The notes under the pieces are model-generated. The model searched no databases. It saw only the letters and a program-made list of their open reading frames with translations, and was not told the DNA's origin. Both the position numbers and the translations under genes were made by a program. From Actinomycetota bacterium (GTDB lineage: Bacteria; Actinomycetota; Thermoleophilia; Gaiellales; Gaiellaceae): 14,235 nt of DNA. Positions 1-7,088 of this stretch are shown piece by piece. The stretch spans positions 1-14,235 of the forward strand of contig JAFALP010000051.1 of assembly GCA_019234175.1 (NCBI GenBank), read 5' to 3'. Each line of letters opens with the position of its first letter. Positions within the stretch are counted from its first letter, which is position 1.

Positions 1-1368
1 CGCGTCGAGGCGCAGACCGTCACGGCCGGCAGCAGCTACCTCTCGTCCGCGGACCCGCGCTTGCACTTCGGGCTCGGCACCGCGAACGAGGTGACGCTGC
101 ACGTGCGCTACCCGTGGGGCGCGCAGTCGACGCTCCCGGACGTGCGCGCCGATCGGATCGTGCACGTCTCCGTCCCGGCCGTGCGCGCGCCCCTCGTCCA
201 GACGCCGGCGCCGATCATCTGCACGCCGACGGCGCACGCAGGCTCGATCGCGACGACCTGGGACGAGACCGCGGTCGATGTCCTCCGTGCCGGGAGCATG
301 TCGGAGCCGGTGCAGGCCCGCGATCTCTTCGACCTCTCGGAAGCCATGTCCTCCGCGGCCCCGTCGCCGGAGGCCATCAGCTACGCGGCGTACCGCCTGC
401 TGCTCTGGCAGGCGTCGTACGGCGCGAACCTCGCCGCGAACTTCGCGCTCCTGACCGCCACGATGCATTCGCTCTGCTACTCGATCGACCTCACGACGAC
501 GCGCGGGAGCTCGCCGGCCGCCCTCGGCAACCGCGTCGCCGCCGCCGCGATCGCCGCCGGGCGCACGGACGGCTCCCACGAGTCGATCCACTTCGCCGAC
601 CCCGGCTACGTCGCCGAGAACGCCCCGCTCGCGGTGAGCCAGGCGGGGACGGCCGTGCACGACGCCACGTTCTGGCAGCCGCTCTCGTACTCGCGGACGG
701 ACACGCAGACCTTCACCGACGCCCAGTGGGGCGGCGTGCGCACGTTCGCCGGGCGCGCGAGGGCCGGCAAGCCGCCGTTCGGTCTGCCGACGAGCACGGG
801 CTACGAAGACGCCGTCATCGCGGTGCTGCGCGCCACGTCGCGCGCGGCGGCGCAACCCGTCGCGACGTCGCCGCTCTACTGGAACCGCGTCGCGACGACC
901 GTCGCCACCGGTGACCTCACCCAGGACCTGCGCCTCTACCGCACGCTGAACGGTGCGCTCAACGACGCCGCCGTCTCGGCATGGGCGGCGAAGCGCACGT
1001 ATCAGGCGCCGCGTCCCATCTCCATGATCCGCTACCTCGCGTTCAACGCACAGCTGCGGCTCGTCGCCGGGTTGACCAAGCGCGAAGGGAACACCACCCT
1101 CGTGCTGCGCTCCGGCCACTGGATCGACGGCGCGAGCTGGACGCCGCTCGCCCCGACGCCGGCGTCGCCCGGCTGGGTGAGCGAGGGCAGCGCGTTCGCG
1201 TATGCGGCGGAGACCGTGCTGAGCGCGCTCGCCGGCCACTCGTTCGCCGCGCAGGCCGAGCGTGCGGCGACCGCCGGTCTCGCCGAAGGGATCGAGACGC
1301 CGGCGGACGAGGCGGCGGGCCGCGTCGTCGGGACGAAGGTCGGGAAGCTCGCGCTGAAGAAGGGCTAG
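1..1368 (+). CDS. ASPIC/UnbV domain plus degenerate vanadium-haloperoxidase-like domain, 3' end of gene
   Basis: The frame is open from the first base, so the 5' part lies outside the window; 455 codons are visible, ending in TAG. Residues about 1-57 read as an ASPIC/UnbV module (SSYLSSADPRLHFGLG, then a YPWG turn), which usually follows FG-GAP/VCBS propeller repeats in CRTAC1-type secreted proteins, so repeats are expected upstream. Residues about 75-455 are alpha-helical and match the vanadium haloperoxidase/PAP2 layout: K331-x6-R338-P (motif 1), a PGWVSEGS stretch at 390-397 where the family has PSGHS, and GIETPADEAAG at 430-440 where it has SRxxxGIHxxxD. Motif 1 is intact, but the acid-base His of motif 2 and the Arg and vanadate-binding His of motif 3 are absent (SGH to SEG; IH to IE). 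Probably exported; unlikely to be a classical haloperoxidase. The stop overlaps the stop of the convergent permease gene within CTAG. Confidence 0.75.
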   Translation, partial: RVEAQTVTAGSSYLSSADPRLHFGLGTANEVTLHVRYPWGAQSTLPDVRADRIVHVSVPAVRAPLVQTPAPIICTPTAHAGSIATTWDETAVDVLRAGSMSEPVQARDLFDLSEAMSSAAPSPEAISYAAYRLLLWQASYGANLAANFALLTATMHSLCYSIDLTTTRGSSPAALGNRVAAAAIAAGRTDGSHESIHFADPGYVAENAPLAVSQAGTAVHDATFWQPLSYSRTDTQTFTDAQWGGVRTFAGRARAGKPPFGLPTSTGYEDAVIAVLRATSRAAAQPVATSPLYWNRVATTVATGDLTQDLRLYRTLNGALNDAAVSAWAAKRTYQAPRPISMIRYLAFNAQLRLVAGLTKREGNTTLVLRSGHWIDGASWTPLAPTPASPGWVSEGSAFAYAAETVLSALAGHSFAAQAERAATAGLAEGIETPADEAAGRVVGTKVGKLALKKG

Positions 1369-2540
1369 CGGCCCGACCGCGCCTGGAGGCGCCGGGCGAA
1401 CGTATCGAGCGTCACCGCGAAGAGCAGCACGCCGCCGGTGACGATGTAGATCCAGCCGTTGGACACGTTCAACGTGTTCAGCCCGTTCTGGAGCGTGCCG
1501 ATCAGGAGTGCGCCGAGCAGTGCGCCGCGGACCTCGCCGCGACCGCCGAAGAGGCTGACGCCGCCGATGACCGCGGACGCGATCGCGTTCAGCAGCAGGT
1601 TGCCGGGCGGGAACGTCAGCGCCACCGAGTTGACCTGCGAGGCGAAGATGATCCCGCCGATGCCCGCCATCGCGCCGGAGAGCGCGAAGACGAGCACGCG
1701 GATGCGCGGGACGCTGATGCCGGCGCGGCGCGCAGCCTCGGCGTTGCCCCCGACGGCGTAGACGTGGCGGCCGAACGTCGTCCATTTGGCGAGGAACGTC
1801 AGCGCGACGAACGCGATGATCACGAGGAGCAACGCGAGCGGAAGCCCCTCCGGCGTCTTGATGATCTTGCCGTGGTTGCAGATCGCGACCACGCCGAACG
1901 AGGCGACGGCGAGTCCGAGCGACCTCGCGCCGACGACGTACCAGTTCTGCTTCGCGATGGTCGTCCCGCGCGCGACGATCAACTTGTAGAGCACGCTGAT
2001 CGGATAGAGCGCCGTGAAGATCGCAGCGATGATCCACCCGAGCCAGTGCGAGAAGATGTACAGGTCGGTGTAGTTGATCCAGCGGTCCTGGATGATGATC
2101 GTGCCGCGCTGCTCGAGCACATTCAGGATCAGGCCCTGCCAGATGAGGAACCCGCCGAGCGTGACGACGAACGACGGGACGCCGACGAAGGCGATGATCC
2201 CGCCCTGTACCGCGCCGATGCCGGCGCAGGCGAGGACCGCGATCAGCATCGCGAGGATGCCGTTCAGCTGGTGGCCGCTGCCTGGCAGCTGCAGCTCGGC
2301 GACGATGAGCGCGCCGATGCCGGCGACATAGCCGATCGACAGGTCGATCTCGCCGAGGAGCAGGACGAAGACGACGCCGTACGCGAGCATCGCCGTGCCC
2401 GCCGACTCCTGGATGAGGTTGACGAAGTTGACCGAGGTGAAGAAGTTCGTCGCCGTGAAGCCGAAGAGGACGACGACGATGATCAGGCCGACGATGATCG
2501 GCAGCGGGCCCAGGTTGCCGGTGCGGATGTCGAGCAGCAC
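1365..2540 (-). CDS. xylH: Sugar ABC transporter permease, XylH/RbsC-type
   Basis: Inner-membrane permease of a carbohydrate ABC importer of the ribose/xylose branch. It shows many hydrophobic helices, the early LLGEIDLSIG motif typical of XylH/RbsC, a VPSFVVTLGG helix, the cytoplasmic loop GRHVYAVGGNAEAARRAGI that contacts the ATPase, and a C-terminal AVIGGVSLFGGRG stretch. From the GTG at 2540 it is 391 codons, close to XylH of E. coli. That start lacks a Shine-Dalgarno sequence and lies within a stretch (GLAGLWQR) that reads like the cytosolic N-terminal tail of the family, so translation may begin further upstream. The only suggestive upstream codon is ATA at 2630-2628, overlapping the TAG stop of the ATPase (421 codons); no ATG, GTG, TTG or CTG occurs in frame between 2540 and 2927. 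Last gene of the operon; substrate assigned from neighbours. Confidence 0.85.
   Translation of the reverse strand: MLLDIRTGNLGPLPIIVGLIIVVVLFGFTATNFFTSVNFVNLIQESAGTAMLAYGVVFVLLLGEIDLSIGYVAGIGALIVAELQLPGSGHQLNGILAMLIAVLACAGIGAVQGGIIAFVGVPSFVVTLGGFLIWQGLILNVLEQRGTIIIQDRWINYTDLYIFSHWLGWIIAAIFTALYPISVLYKLIVARGTTIAKQNWYVVGARSLGLAVASFGVVAICNHGKIIKTPEGLPLALLLVIIAFVALTFLAKWTTFGRHVYAVGGNAEAARRAGISVPRIRVLVFALSGAMAGIGGIIFASQVNSVALTFPPGNLLLNAIASAVIGGVSLFGGRGEVRGALLGALLIGTLQNGLNTLNVSNGWIYIVTGGVLLFAVTLDTFARRLQARSGR
1371..1397 (+). terminator. Possible hairpin after gene 1 (weak)
   Basis: Two bases after the stop of the first gene, GCCCG (1371-1375) pairs with CGGGC (1393-1397), and GCGCC (1379-1383) with GGCGC (1388-1392). 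This makes a 10-bp stem with a 3-base bulge and a TGGA loop. There is no T tract after it, and the sequence is also the 3' coding end of the opposite permease gene, so a terminator role is only a possibility. Confidence 0.25.
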
Positions 2541-2626
2541 GCGCTGCCAGAGGCCGGCGAGCCCGCCCGGGAGCTGCTCGTCCTCGGTCGGCCGCGCGTG
2601 GTCGGGGCCGATGACGTCGGCGGTGG

Positions 2627-3406
2627 CTATGACTCCGCCCCCGCGTTCGCCGGGATGCCCGCCACCTTCGTGGGCACGCCGGCGGTGATCGCCTCGACGA
2701 TGGTCTGCTGCGTCGTCGTACGGCGGTCGTAGATGCCGACGTCGCGGCCGAGACGGAGGACGGTGATGCGATCCGCCGTCTCGAACACGTCGTGGAGGTT
2801 GTGCGAGATGAGGATGACGCCGAGCCCCTGTTCGCCGAGCCGGCGCACGAGCGCGAGCACCTGCTCGGTCTGCGCCACGCCGAGGGCGGCGGTCGGCTCG
2901 TCGAGGATGACGAGCTTCGAGTTCCACATGACGGCGCGCGCGACGGCGACCGACTGACGCTGCCCGCCGGAGAGCGTCGCCACCGGCTGGCGCACGGACT
3001 TGATCGTCGTCACCGCGAGCGTCTTCAGCGTCTCATGGGTGTGCTGCTCCATCGGCGCCTCGGAGAGGATCTGCGCGCGGTTGAGCTCGCGGCCGAGGTA
3101 CATGTTCTGGACGACATCGAGGTTGTCGCAGAGCGCGAGGTCCTGGTACACGACCTCGATGCCGAGACGGGCCGCATCCTTCGGCCCGTGGATGTGGACT
3201 TCCTTGCCCTCGAAGAGGATCTGACCGCTGTCGGGGGCGTGCGTGCCTGCGACGCACTTGACGAGCGTCGACTTGCCGGCGCCGTTGTCGCCGACGAGCG
3301 CCATGACCTCACCGGGGCGGACCTCGAAGTTGACGTCGGAAAGCGCCTGGACCGAGCCGAACGCTTTCGTGATGTTGCGAAGCTCGAGGAGAGGCGTATC
3401 GGTCAC
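2627..3406 (-). CDS. xylG: Sugar ABC transporter ATP-binding protein, single-domain XylG/FrcA-like
   Basis: Cytoplasmic ATPase that powers the adjacent permease. All motifs of a complete nucleotide-binding domain are visible in 259 codons: Walker A GDNGAGKST (39-47), Q-loop VYQD (86-89), signature LSGGQ (145-149), Walker B VILDEP (166-171) and H-loop histidine 202. E. coli XylG and RbsA carry two fused domains (about 500 residues); this one is a single domain, so a homodimer is expected, as in FrcA-type importers. The GTG at 3406 is chosen because the family sequence starts there (TPLLELRNITKAFGS); an upstream start at 3460 would translate the intergenic hairpin. It lies 66 bases downstream of the binding-protein gene and its TAG stop abuts the permease gene. 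Confidence 0.9.
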   Translation of the reverse strand: MTDTPLLELRNITKAFGSVQALSDVNFEVRPGEVMALVGDNGAGKSTLVKCVAGTHAPDSGQILFEGKEVHIHGPKDAARLGIEVVYQDLALCDNLDVVQNMYLGRELNRAQILSEAPMEQHTHETLKTLAVTTIKSVRQPVATLSGGQRQSVAVARAVMWNSKLVILDEPTAALGVAQTEQVLALVRRLGEQGLGVILISHNLHDVFETADRITVLRLGRDVGIYDRRTTTQQTIVEAITAGVPTKVAGIPANAGAES

Positions 3407-3430
3407 CGGGCGATTTCTTACCACAGAGGG

Positions 3431-3461
3431 AGTGGAGGCGCCCCTGGAGGGCGCCTCCACT
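3431..3461 (-). promoter_or_regulatory. Strong hairpin between binding-protein and ATPase genes
   Basis: A perfect 13-bp inverted repeat, AGTGGAGGCGCCC (3431-3443) and GGGCGCCTCCACT (3449-3461), with a 5-base loop. It begins 11 bases after the stop of the leftward binding-protein gene. There is no T tract on the downstream side in the transcribed direction. Such hairpins in ABC importer operons commonly act as partial terminators or 3' mRNA stabilisers that keep the binding protein in excess over the ATPase and permease. That role is inferred here. Confidence 0.7.
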
Positions 3462-3472
3462 CGACGACTCGA

Positions 3473-4540
3473 CTACTTGCAGTACTGGGCGTACTGCCCG
3501 ACGCAGACCTCGCTCTTCTTGAGCCAGCCCTGCGTGAACAGCTGCTTGTAGTTCGACTTCGTGATCCACTGGACCGGAAGCGCGAGCGTCGGCTCCTTCG
3601 CCTTACCGTTCAGGCGGAAGCCGTTCGACTTCGGCGTCTGGCCCTTGAGGAGCGCGACTGCCGCGGCAGCGGCAGCGTTGGCCTCATCCGGGACGAACTT
3701 GTAGACCGTGCCGGACTGCCAGCCGGCGAGGATGTACTGGACACCCTGGGCCGTCGTGTCCTGGCCGCTCAGCGCGACCGGCTTGAGGCCCTTCGCCTTC
3801 AGGTCGGCAACCACGGCGCCGGCGATGTTGTCGTTCGCCGCCAGGACGCCCTGGATGTTGTTGTTCGTCTTGACGAGCATCTGGTTGAAGATGGTCGCCG
3901 CGTTGTTCGCATCCCAGTCGGGGACGAACTGCTGCGGGCCCTTCTTCACCTTGCCGCTCGCGAACAGCGGGTTGAACACGGCGTCGTTGCCGCTCTTGAA
4001 CCAGAACGCGTTCTGGTCCGTCTGACCGCCCCAGAGCTCGGCGATCGTCGACGACGGCTTGTACGTGCCGGCCGCCTTCATCGCGGCGATGACGCCGTTC
4101 GCCTGCGCCTCGCCGACGGCCTTGCCGTCGAACGTGACGTAGACCGAGGCGCTGCCGCCGGTGACCTGGCGGTCGTAGTCGATCGCCTTGCCGCCCTTCG
4201 ACGTGAAGAGCTTCTCGATCGCCGACGCCGAGCCGTTGTCGAGCGCGGTCTCGATGACCACAGTCGCGCCGGCTGCGATGCAGGCCTGCGCCTGCGCCTT
4301 CTGCTTGAGCGGGTCGTTGAGCGCGTTGTTGATCGACGCCGACACCCCGGCCTTCTTGAAGGCGGCCGCGAGATCAGGCGCGTCGAACTGGACCCACCGC
4401 ACCGAGGACTTCGTGTCCGGAAGGAGCACGCAGACCTGGACGCTCTTCGTCGGCTTCGCAGTTGCGGCCGACACGGCAACGGTCGCGATCCCGGCGCAGA
4501 GCGCGAGAATCGGGACCGCCCTGATGACAAACTTCTTCAC
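3473..4540 (-). CDS. xylF: Xylose-type sugar ABC transporter substrate-binding protein
   Basis: Secreted binding protein of the periplasmic-binding-protein type 1 (ribose/xylose) fold that captures the sugar for the adjacent importer. Residues 1-28 form a Sec signal (KK, hydrophobic core, then SAATA before KPTKS); the Cys within the core lacks a good lipobox, so cleavage by signal peptidase I is more likely than a lipid anchor. XylF-like landmarks are RW at 48-49, DYDR at 121-124, FDGKAVGEAQ at 137-146, a later AANDNIAG and ALSGQD. The GTG at 4540 (355 residues) is chosen because AGGAGG lies 8 bases upstream; the GTG at 4546 would leave only 2 bases of spacing. The mature part has four cysteines (two near the C-terminus), which may form disulfides. 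First gene of the leftward operon. Confidence 0.9.
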   Translation of the reverse strand: MKKFVIRAVPILALCAGIATVAVSAATAKPTKSVQVCVLLPDTKSSVRWVQFDAPDLAAAFKKAGVSASINNALNDPLKQKAQAQACIAAGATVVIETALDNGSASAIEKLFTSKGGKAIDYDRQVTGGSASVYVTFDGKAVGEAQANGVIAAMKAAGTYKPSSTIAELWGGQTDQNAFWFKSGNDAVFNPLFASGKVKKGPQQFVPDWDANNAATIFNQMLVKTNNNIQGVLAANDNIAGAVVADLKAKGLKPVALSGQDTTAQGVQYILAGWQSGTVYKFVPDEANAAAAAAVALLKGQTPKSNGFRLNGKAKEPTLALPVQWITKSNYKQLFTQGWLKKSEVCVGQYAQYCK

Positions 4541-4617
4541 CCTCACTTCCTCCTTGTGCGGTCATTGCACTTTCGAGCGCGCTCCGTCGCGTGCCCACCC
4601 AGCGTCCGCCTTCGGTC

Positions 4618-4657
4618 CGGAGCGCTCCGATACTACTCGGACAGACGAATAGTTCAA
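4618..4657 (-). promoter_or_regulatory. Candidate promoter and operator of the xyl transporter operon
   Basis: On the minus strand TTGAAC (4657-4652) and TAGTAT (4635-4630) are separated by 16 bases, a plausible housekeeping promoter for the binding-protein gene. The -10 is overlapped by the inverted repeat TCCGA-N6-TCGGA (4626-4641), next to a perfect 12-base palindrome CGGAGCGCTCCG (4618-4629). This would suit a repressor shared with the divergent isomerase-kinase genes. No regulator for this locus lies in the window. The remaining parts of the 183-base gap show nothing clear. Confidence 0.4.
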
Positions 4658-4723
4658 GCGCGGCGCGCCATCGTGGATCCGAGATCGAATTCCGTCACGT
4701 CGGCGCCGTAGTACGCTCGCTGC

Positions 4724-5722
4724 ATGAAAACGAGTCTCGGAATCTGGGCGTTCGGCGCGATGGCGACGCGGTTCAATCCCGGCGGATACAAGCCGGAATT
4801 GGCCGGAATCCCGACGGCGGTCAAGGTGCACACCGCGGTCGAGGGTCTCGGCGATCTGATGGACGACTACGAGTTCCACTACCCGCAGGAGCTCAATACG
4901 GACAACTTGGCCGAGGTGAGGGACGCCCTCGCCGGCCACGGGATCTACTGCGTGGCGAGCGGGCTCCATCTGGATCCGCGCTTCGCGAAGGGCGGCTTCA
5001 GCTCCCCCGACGACGCGACCCGCAACGAGGCGCTGCGCCTGACGCGCGAGGCGATCGACCTCGCCGCCCACGTCGGGGCGCACATGATCATCTGGCCGGG
5101 GATCGAGGGCTACAACTATCCGTTCCAGACGCCGTACGCCGAGTCGTGGGCGCGCTTCATCGACGGCGTCGGCGACTCCGCCGCCTACGCGGGCGGCAAG
5201 GGCGTGACGGTGTTCCTCGAGCACAAGAACTCCGAGCCCGCGATGAAGATCCTCATGCGCAACGTCGGCATGACGCTGCACGTGATCCACACGCTGCGCA
5301 CGCGCGGGATCGACAACGTCAAGGTCAACATGGACTGGCAGCACCTGATCATGAACGGCGAGAACCTCGCCGAGTACGCGGCGCTGCTCGCCGCCGACGG
5401 ACTCCTCGGCCACCAGCACGCGAACTCGGGATGGGGCACGTTCGACGACGACAACATGGTCGGCGCGACCGCGTTCATGGAGACACTCGAGCTCGCGGTC
5501 GAGCTTCGCCGCGCCGGCTACGGCGACCAGGGCGAGCGGCTCGGCTTCGATCTGTATCCGTACACCGAGGACGCCGTCGGCGCGGTGAAGCGCTCGGTCC
5601 TGCAGTGGCGCTTCATCGACGGGATCGCGGCCAAGCTCGACGGCGACGCGCTGCGCGAGGCGCAGCACCGCAAGGACGCGGTGCGCGCGTACGAGCTCGT
5701 CTACGCGGCGCTCGGTGCCTGA
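4724..5722 (+). CDS. xylA: Xylose isomerase homologue (short TIM-barrel form)
   Basis: Likely interconverts D-xylose and D-xylulose in the cytoplasm using two divalent metals. The 332-residue protein is shorter than classical XylA (about 390-440) but follows its motif order: FHYP (51-54, place of the catalytic His), ASGLHLDPRF (78-87), PGIEGYNY (125-132, metal-ligand Glu), FLEHKNSEP (164-172, like the EPKPNEP segment), MDWQH (203-207), LLGHQHANSGWGTFDDD (227-243) and FDLYPYTED (275-283, like FDFKPPRTED). The missing length is mainly the C-terminal tetramer arm. No clear Shine-Dalgarno precedes the ATG. It overlaps the xylulokinase start by 8 bases, supporting a joint role. Another aldose substrate is possible because the protein is diverged. 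Confidence 0.75.
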   Translation: MKTSLGIWAFGAMATRFNPGGYKPELAGIPTAVKVHTAVEGLGDLMDDYEFHYPQELNTDNLAEVRDALAGHGIYCVASGLHLDPRFAKGGFSSPDDATRNEALRLTREAIDLAAHVGAHMIIWPGIEGYNYPFQTPYAESWARFIDGVGDSAAYAGGKGVTVFLEHKNSEPAMKILMRNVGMTLHVIHTLRTRGIDNVKVNMDWQHLIMNGENLAEYAALLAADGLLGHQHANSGWGTFDDDNMVGATAFMETLELAVELRRAGYGDQGERLGFDLYPYTEDAVGAVKRSVLQWRFIDGIAAKLDGDALREAQHRKDAVRAYELVYAALGA

Positions 5723-7088
5723 TGCGTTGATCGGCCTCGACGTCGGCACGTCCGGCGTCAAGGGCGTCGCAATCGACAAGAACGGCAAGGTGCTCGCGGT
5801 CGCGGAGGAGCCGTATCCGCTGTCGACGCCGAAGCCGGGGTGGGCGGAACAGGACCCCGAGGACTGGTGGCGCGGCGCGCGGCGCGTGATCGCGCAGCTG
5901 CCGCCGGGCCCGGTCGGCCTCGACGGGCAGATGCACGGCCTCGTCGTGCTCGGCGAGCACGACGAGGTGCTCCGTCCCGCGATCCTCTGGAACGACCAGC
6001 GCACGGGGGCCGAGTGCGAGGAGATCGAACGCCGCGTCGGGCTGCAGCGGCTCATCGAGCTGACCGGCAATCGCGCGCTTCCCGGCTTCACCGCGCCGAA
6101 GCTCCTGTGGCTGCAGCGGCACGAGCCGGACGTGCACGCGCGGATCCGGCACATCCTTCTGCCCAAGGACTATGTCCGCTTCCGCATGACCGGCGAGCGG
6201 ACGATCGACGCTGCCGACGCGTCGGGAACGCTGCTCTTCGACGTCGCCAACCGGCGCTGGTCGGAGGAGGTGTGCGCGGCGATCGACGTGCCGCTCGAGT
6301 GGCTGCCGGCCGAGCACGAGTCGACCGTCATCGGCACGGCGGGCGACCAGGCCGCGGGAGCGCTCGGAGTCGGCATCGTCGCGCCCGGCGTCCTCTCCGT
6401 CGTGCTCGGGACGTCCGGCGTCGTCTTCGCGGTGCTGCCGGCGTACCAGCCGGATCCGCAGGCACGCGTGCACGTCTTCTGCCACGCAGTCCCCGGCACG
6501 TGGCACGCGATGGGCGTGATGCTGAGCGCGGCCGGATCGCTGTCGTGGTTCCGCGACGTCGTCGGGGCGAAGTACGGCGCGCTCGACGACGAGGCCGCCG
6601 CGTGGGCGCCGGGCGCGGAGGGCCTGCTCTTCGCCCCGTACCTCGCCGGCGAGCGCACGCCCCACGTGGATCCCGACGCGCGCGGCGCATTCACCGGCCT
6701 CTCACTGCGGCACGACCGCGGCGCACTGGCGCGTGCGGTGATGGAGGGCGTCGCGTTCGGGCTGCGCGACTCGCTCGAGCTGCTCCGCGACCTCGGCGTC
6801 GAGGCGACGGTCGGTCGCGTCTCCGGCGGGGGCGCCCGCAGCGAGCTGTGGGTGCGCATCGCCGCCTCGGCGCTCGGCGTCCCGCTCGAGCGCATGCAGC
6901 TCGAGGAGGGAGCGGCGTACGGCGCCGCGCTCCTCGCGGGCGTGCGCGAGGGCGTGTTCGCGGACGCGGAGGATGCCGTCGCACGCTGCGCCCGCGTGCG
7001 CGACCGCATCGAGCCGGAGTGGGACTACGAGCAGGGGTACGCCCGCTTCCGCGAGCTCTATCCGGCGTTGCGCCCGTTCGAAGGCTGA
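5715..7088 (+). CDS. xylB: Xylulokinase (FGGY kinase)
   Basis: Phosphorylates D-xylulose to xylulose-5-phosphate with ATP, feeding the pentose phosphate pathway. It shows the N-terminal actin-like phosphate loop GLDVGTSGVKG (7-17), the xylulokinase signature GLDGQMHG (68-75), ILWNDQRT (90-97), the catalytic Asp in AGDQAAGALG (D211), LGTSGVVF (231-238) and the second-domain SGGGARSELW motif. At 457 residues it is about 25 shorter than typical XylB; the gap falls just before the catalytic Asp, where WLPAEHESTVIGTAGDQ lacks a linker of about 25 residues usually present. The frame stays intact. The GTG start overlaps the isomerase gene by 8 bases. Its 3' end overlaps the convergent AhpD-like gene by 31 bases. 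Confidence 0.92.
   Translation: MPDALIGLDVGTSGVKGVAIDKNGKVLAVAEEPYPLSTPKPGWAEQDPEDWWRGARRVIAQLPPGPVGLDGQMHGLVVLGEHDEVLRPAILWNDQRTGAECEEIERRVGLQRLIELTGNRALPGFTAPKLLWLQRHEPDVHARIRHILLPKDYVRFRMTGERTIDAADASGTLLFDVANRRWSEEVCAAIDVPLEWLPAEHESTVIGTAGDQAAGALGVGIVAPGVLSVVLGTSGVVFAVLPAYQPDPQARVHVFCHAVPGTWHAMGVMLSAAGSLSWFRDVVGAKYGALDDEAAAWAPGAEGLLFAPYLAGERTPHVDPDARGAFTGLSLRHDRGALARAVMEGVAFGLRDSLELLRDLGVEATVGRVSGGGARSELWVRIAASALGVPLERMQLEEGAAYGAALLAGVREGVFADAEDAVARCARVRDRIEPEWDYEQGYARFRELYPALRPFEG

Noticed and set aside
981..2732. Plus-strand frame (583 codons) spanning the first gene and the permease
   Set aside because: Out of frame with the ASPIC/haloperoxidase-like gene and antisense to the permease; highly charged low-complexity composition.
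2792..4711. Long plus-strand open frame (639 codons) across the transporter operon
   Set aside because: It is antisense to the ATPase and binding-protein genes, is dominated by Arg, Glu, Asp and Leu as expected from GC-rich reverse reading, and has no recognisable motif.
4562..6166. Minus-strand frame (534 codons) across the isomerase and kinase genes
   Set aside because: Shadow of two well-supported plus-strand genes; no family motif and an arginine-rich composition.
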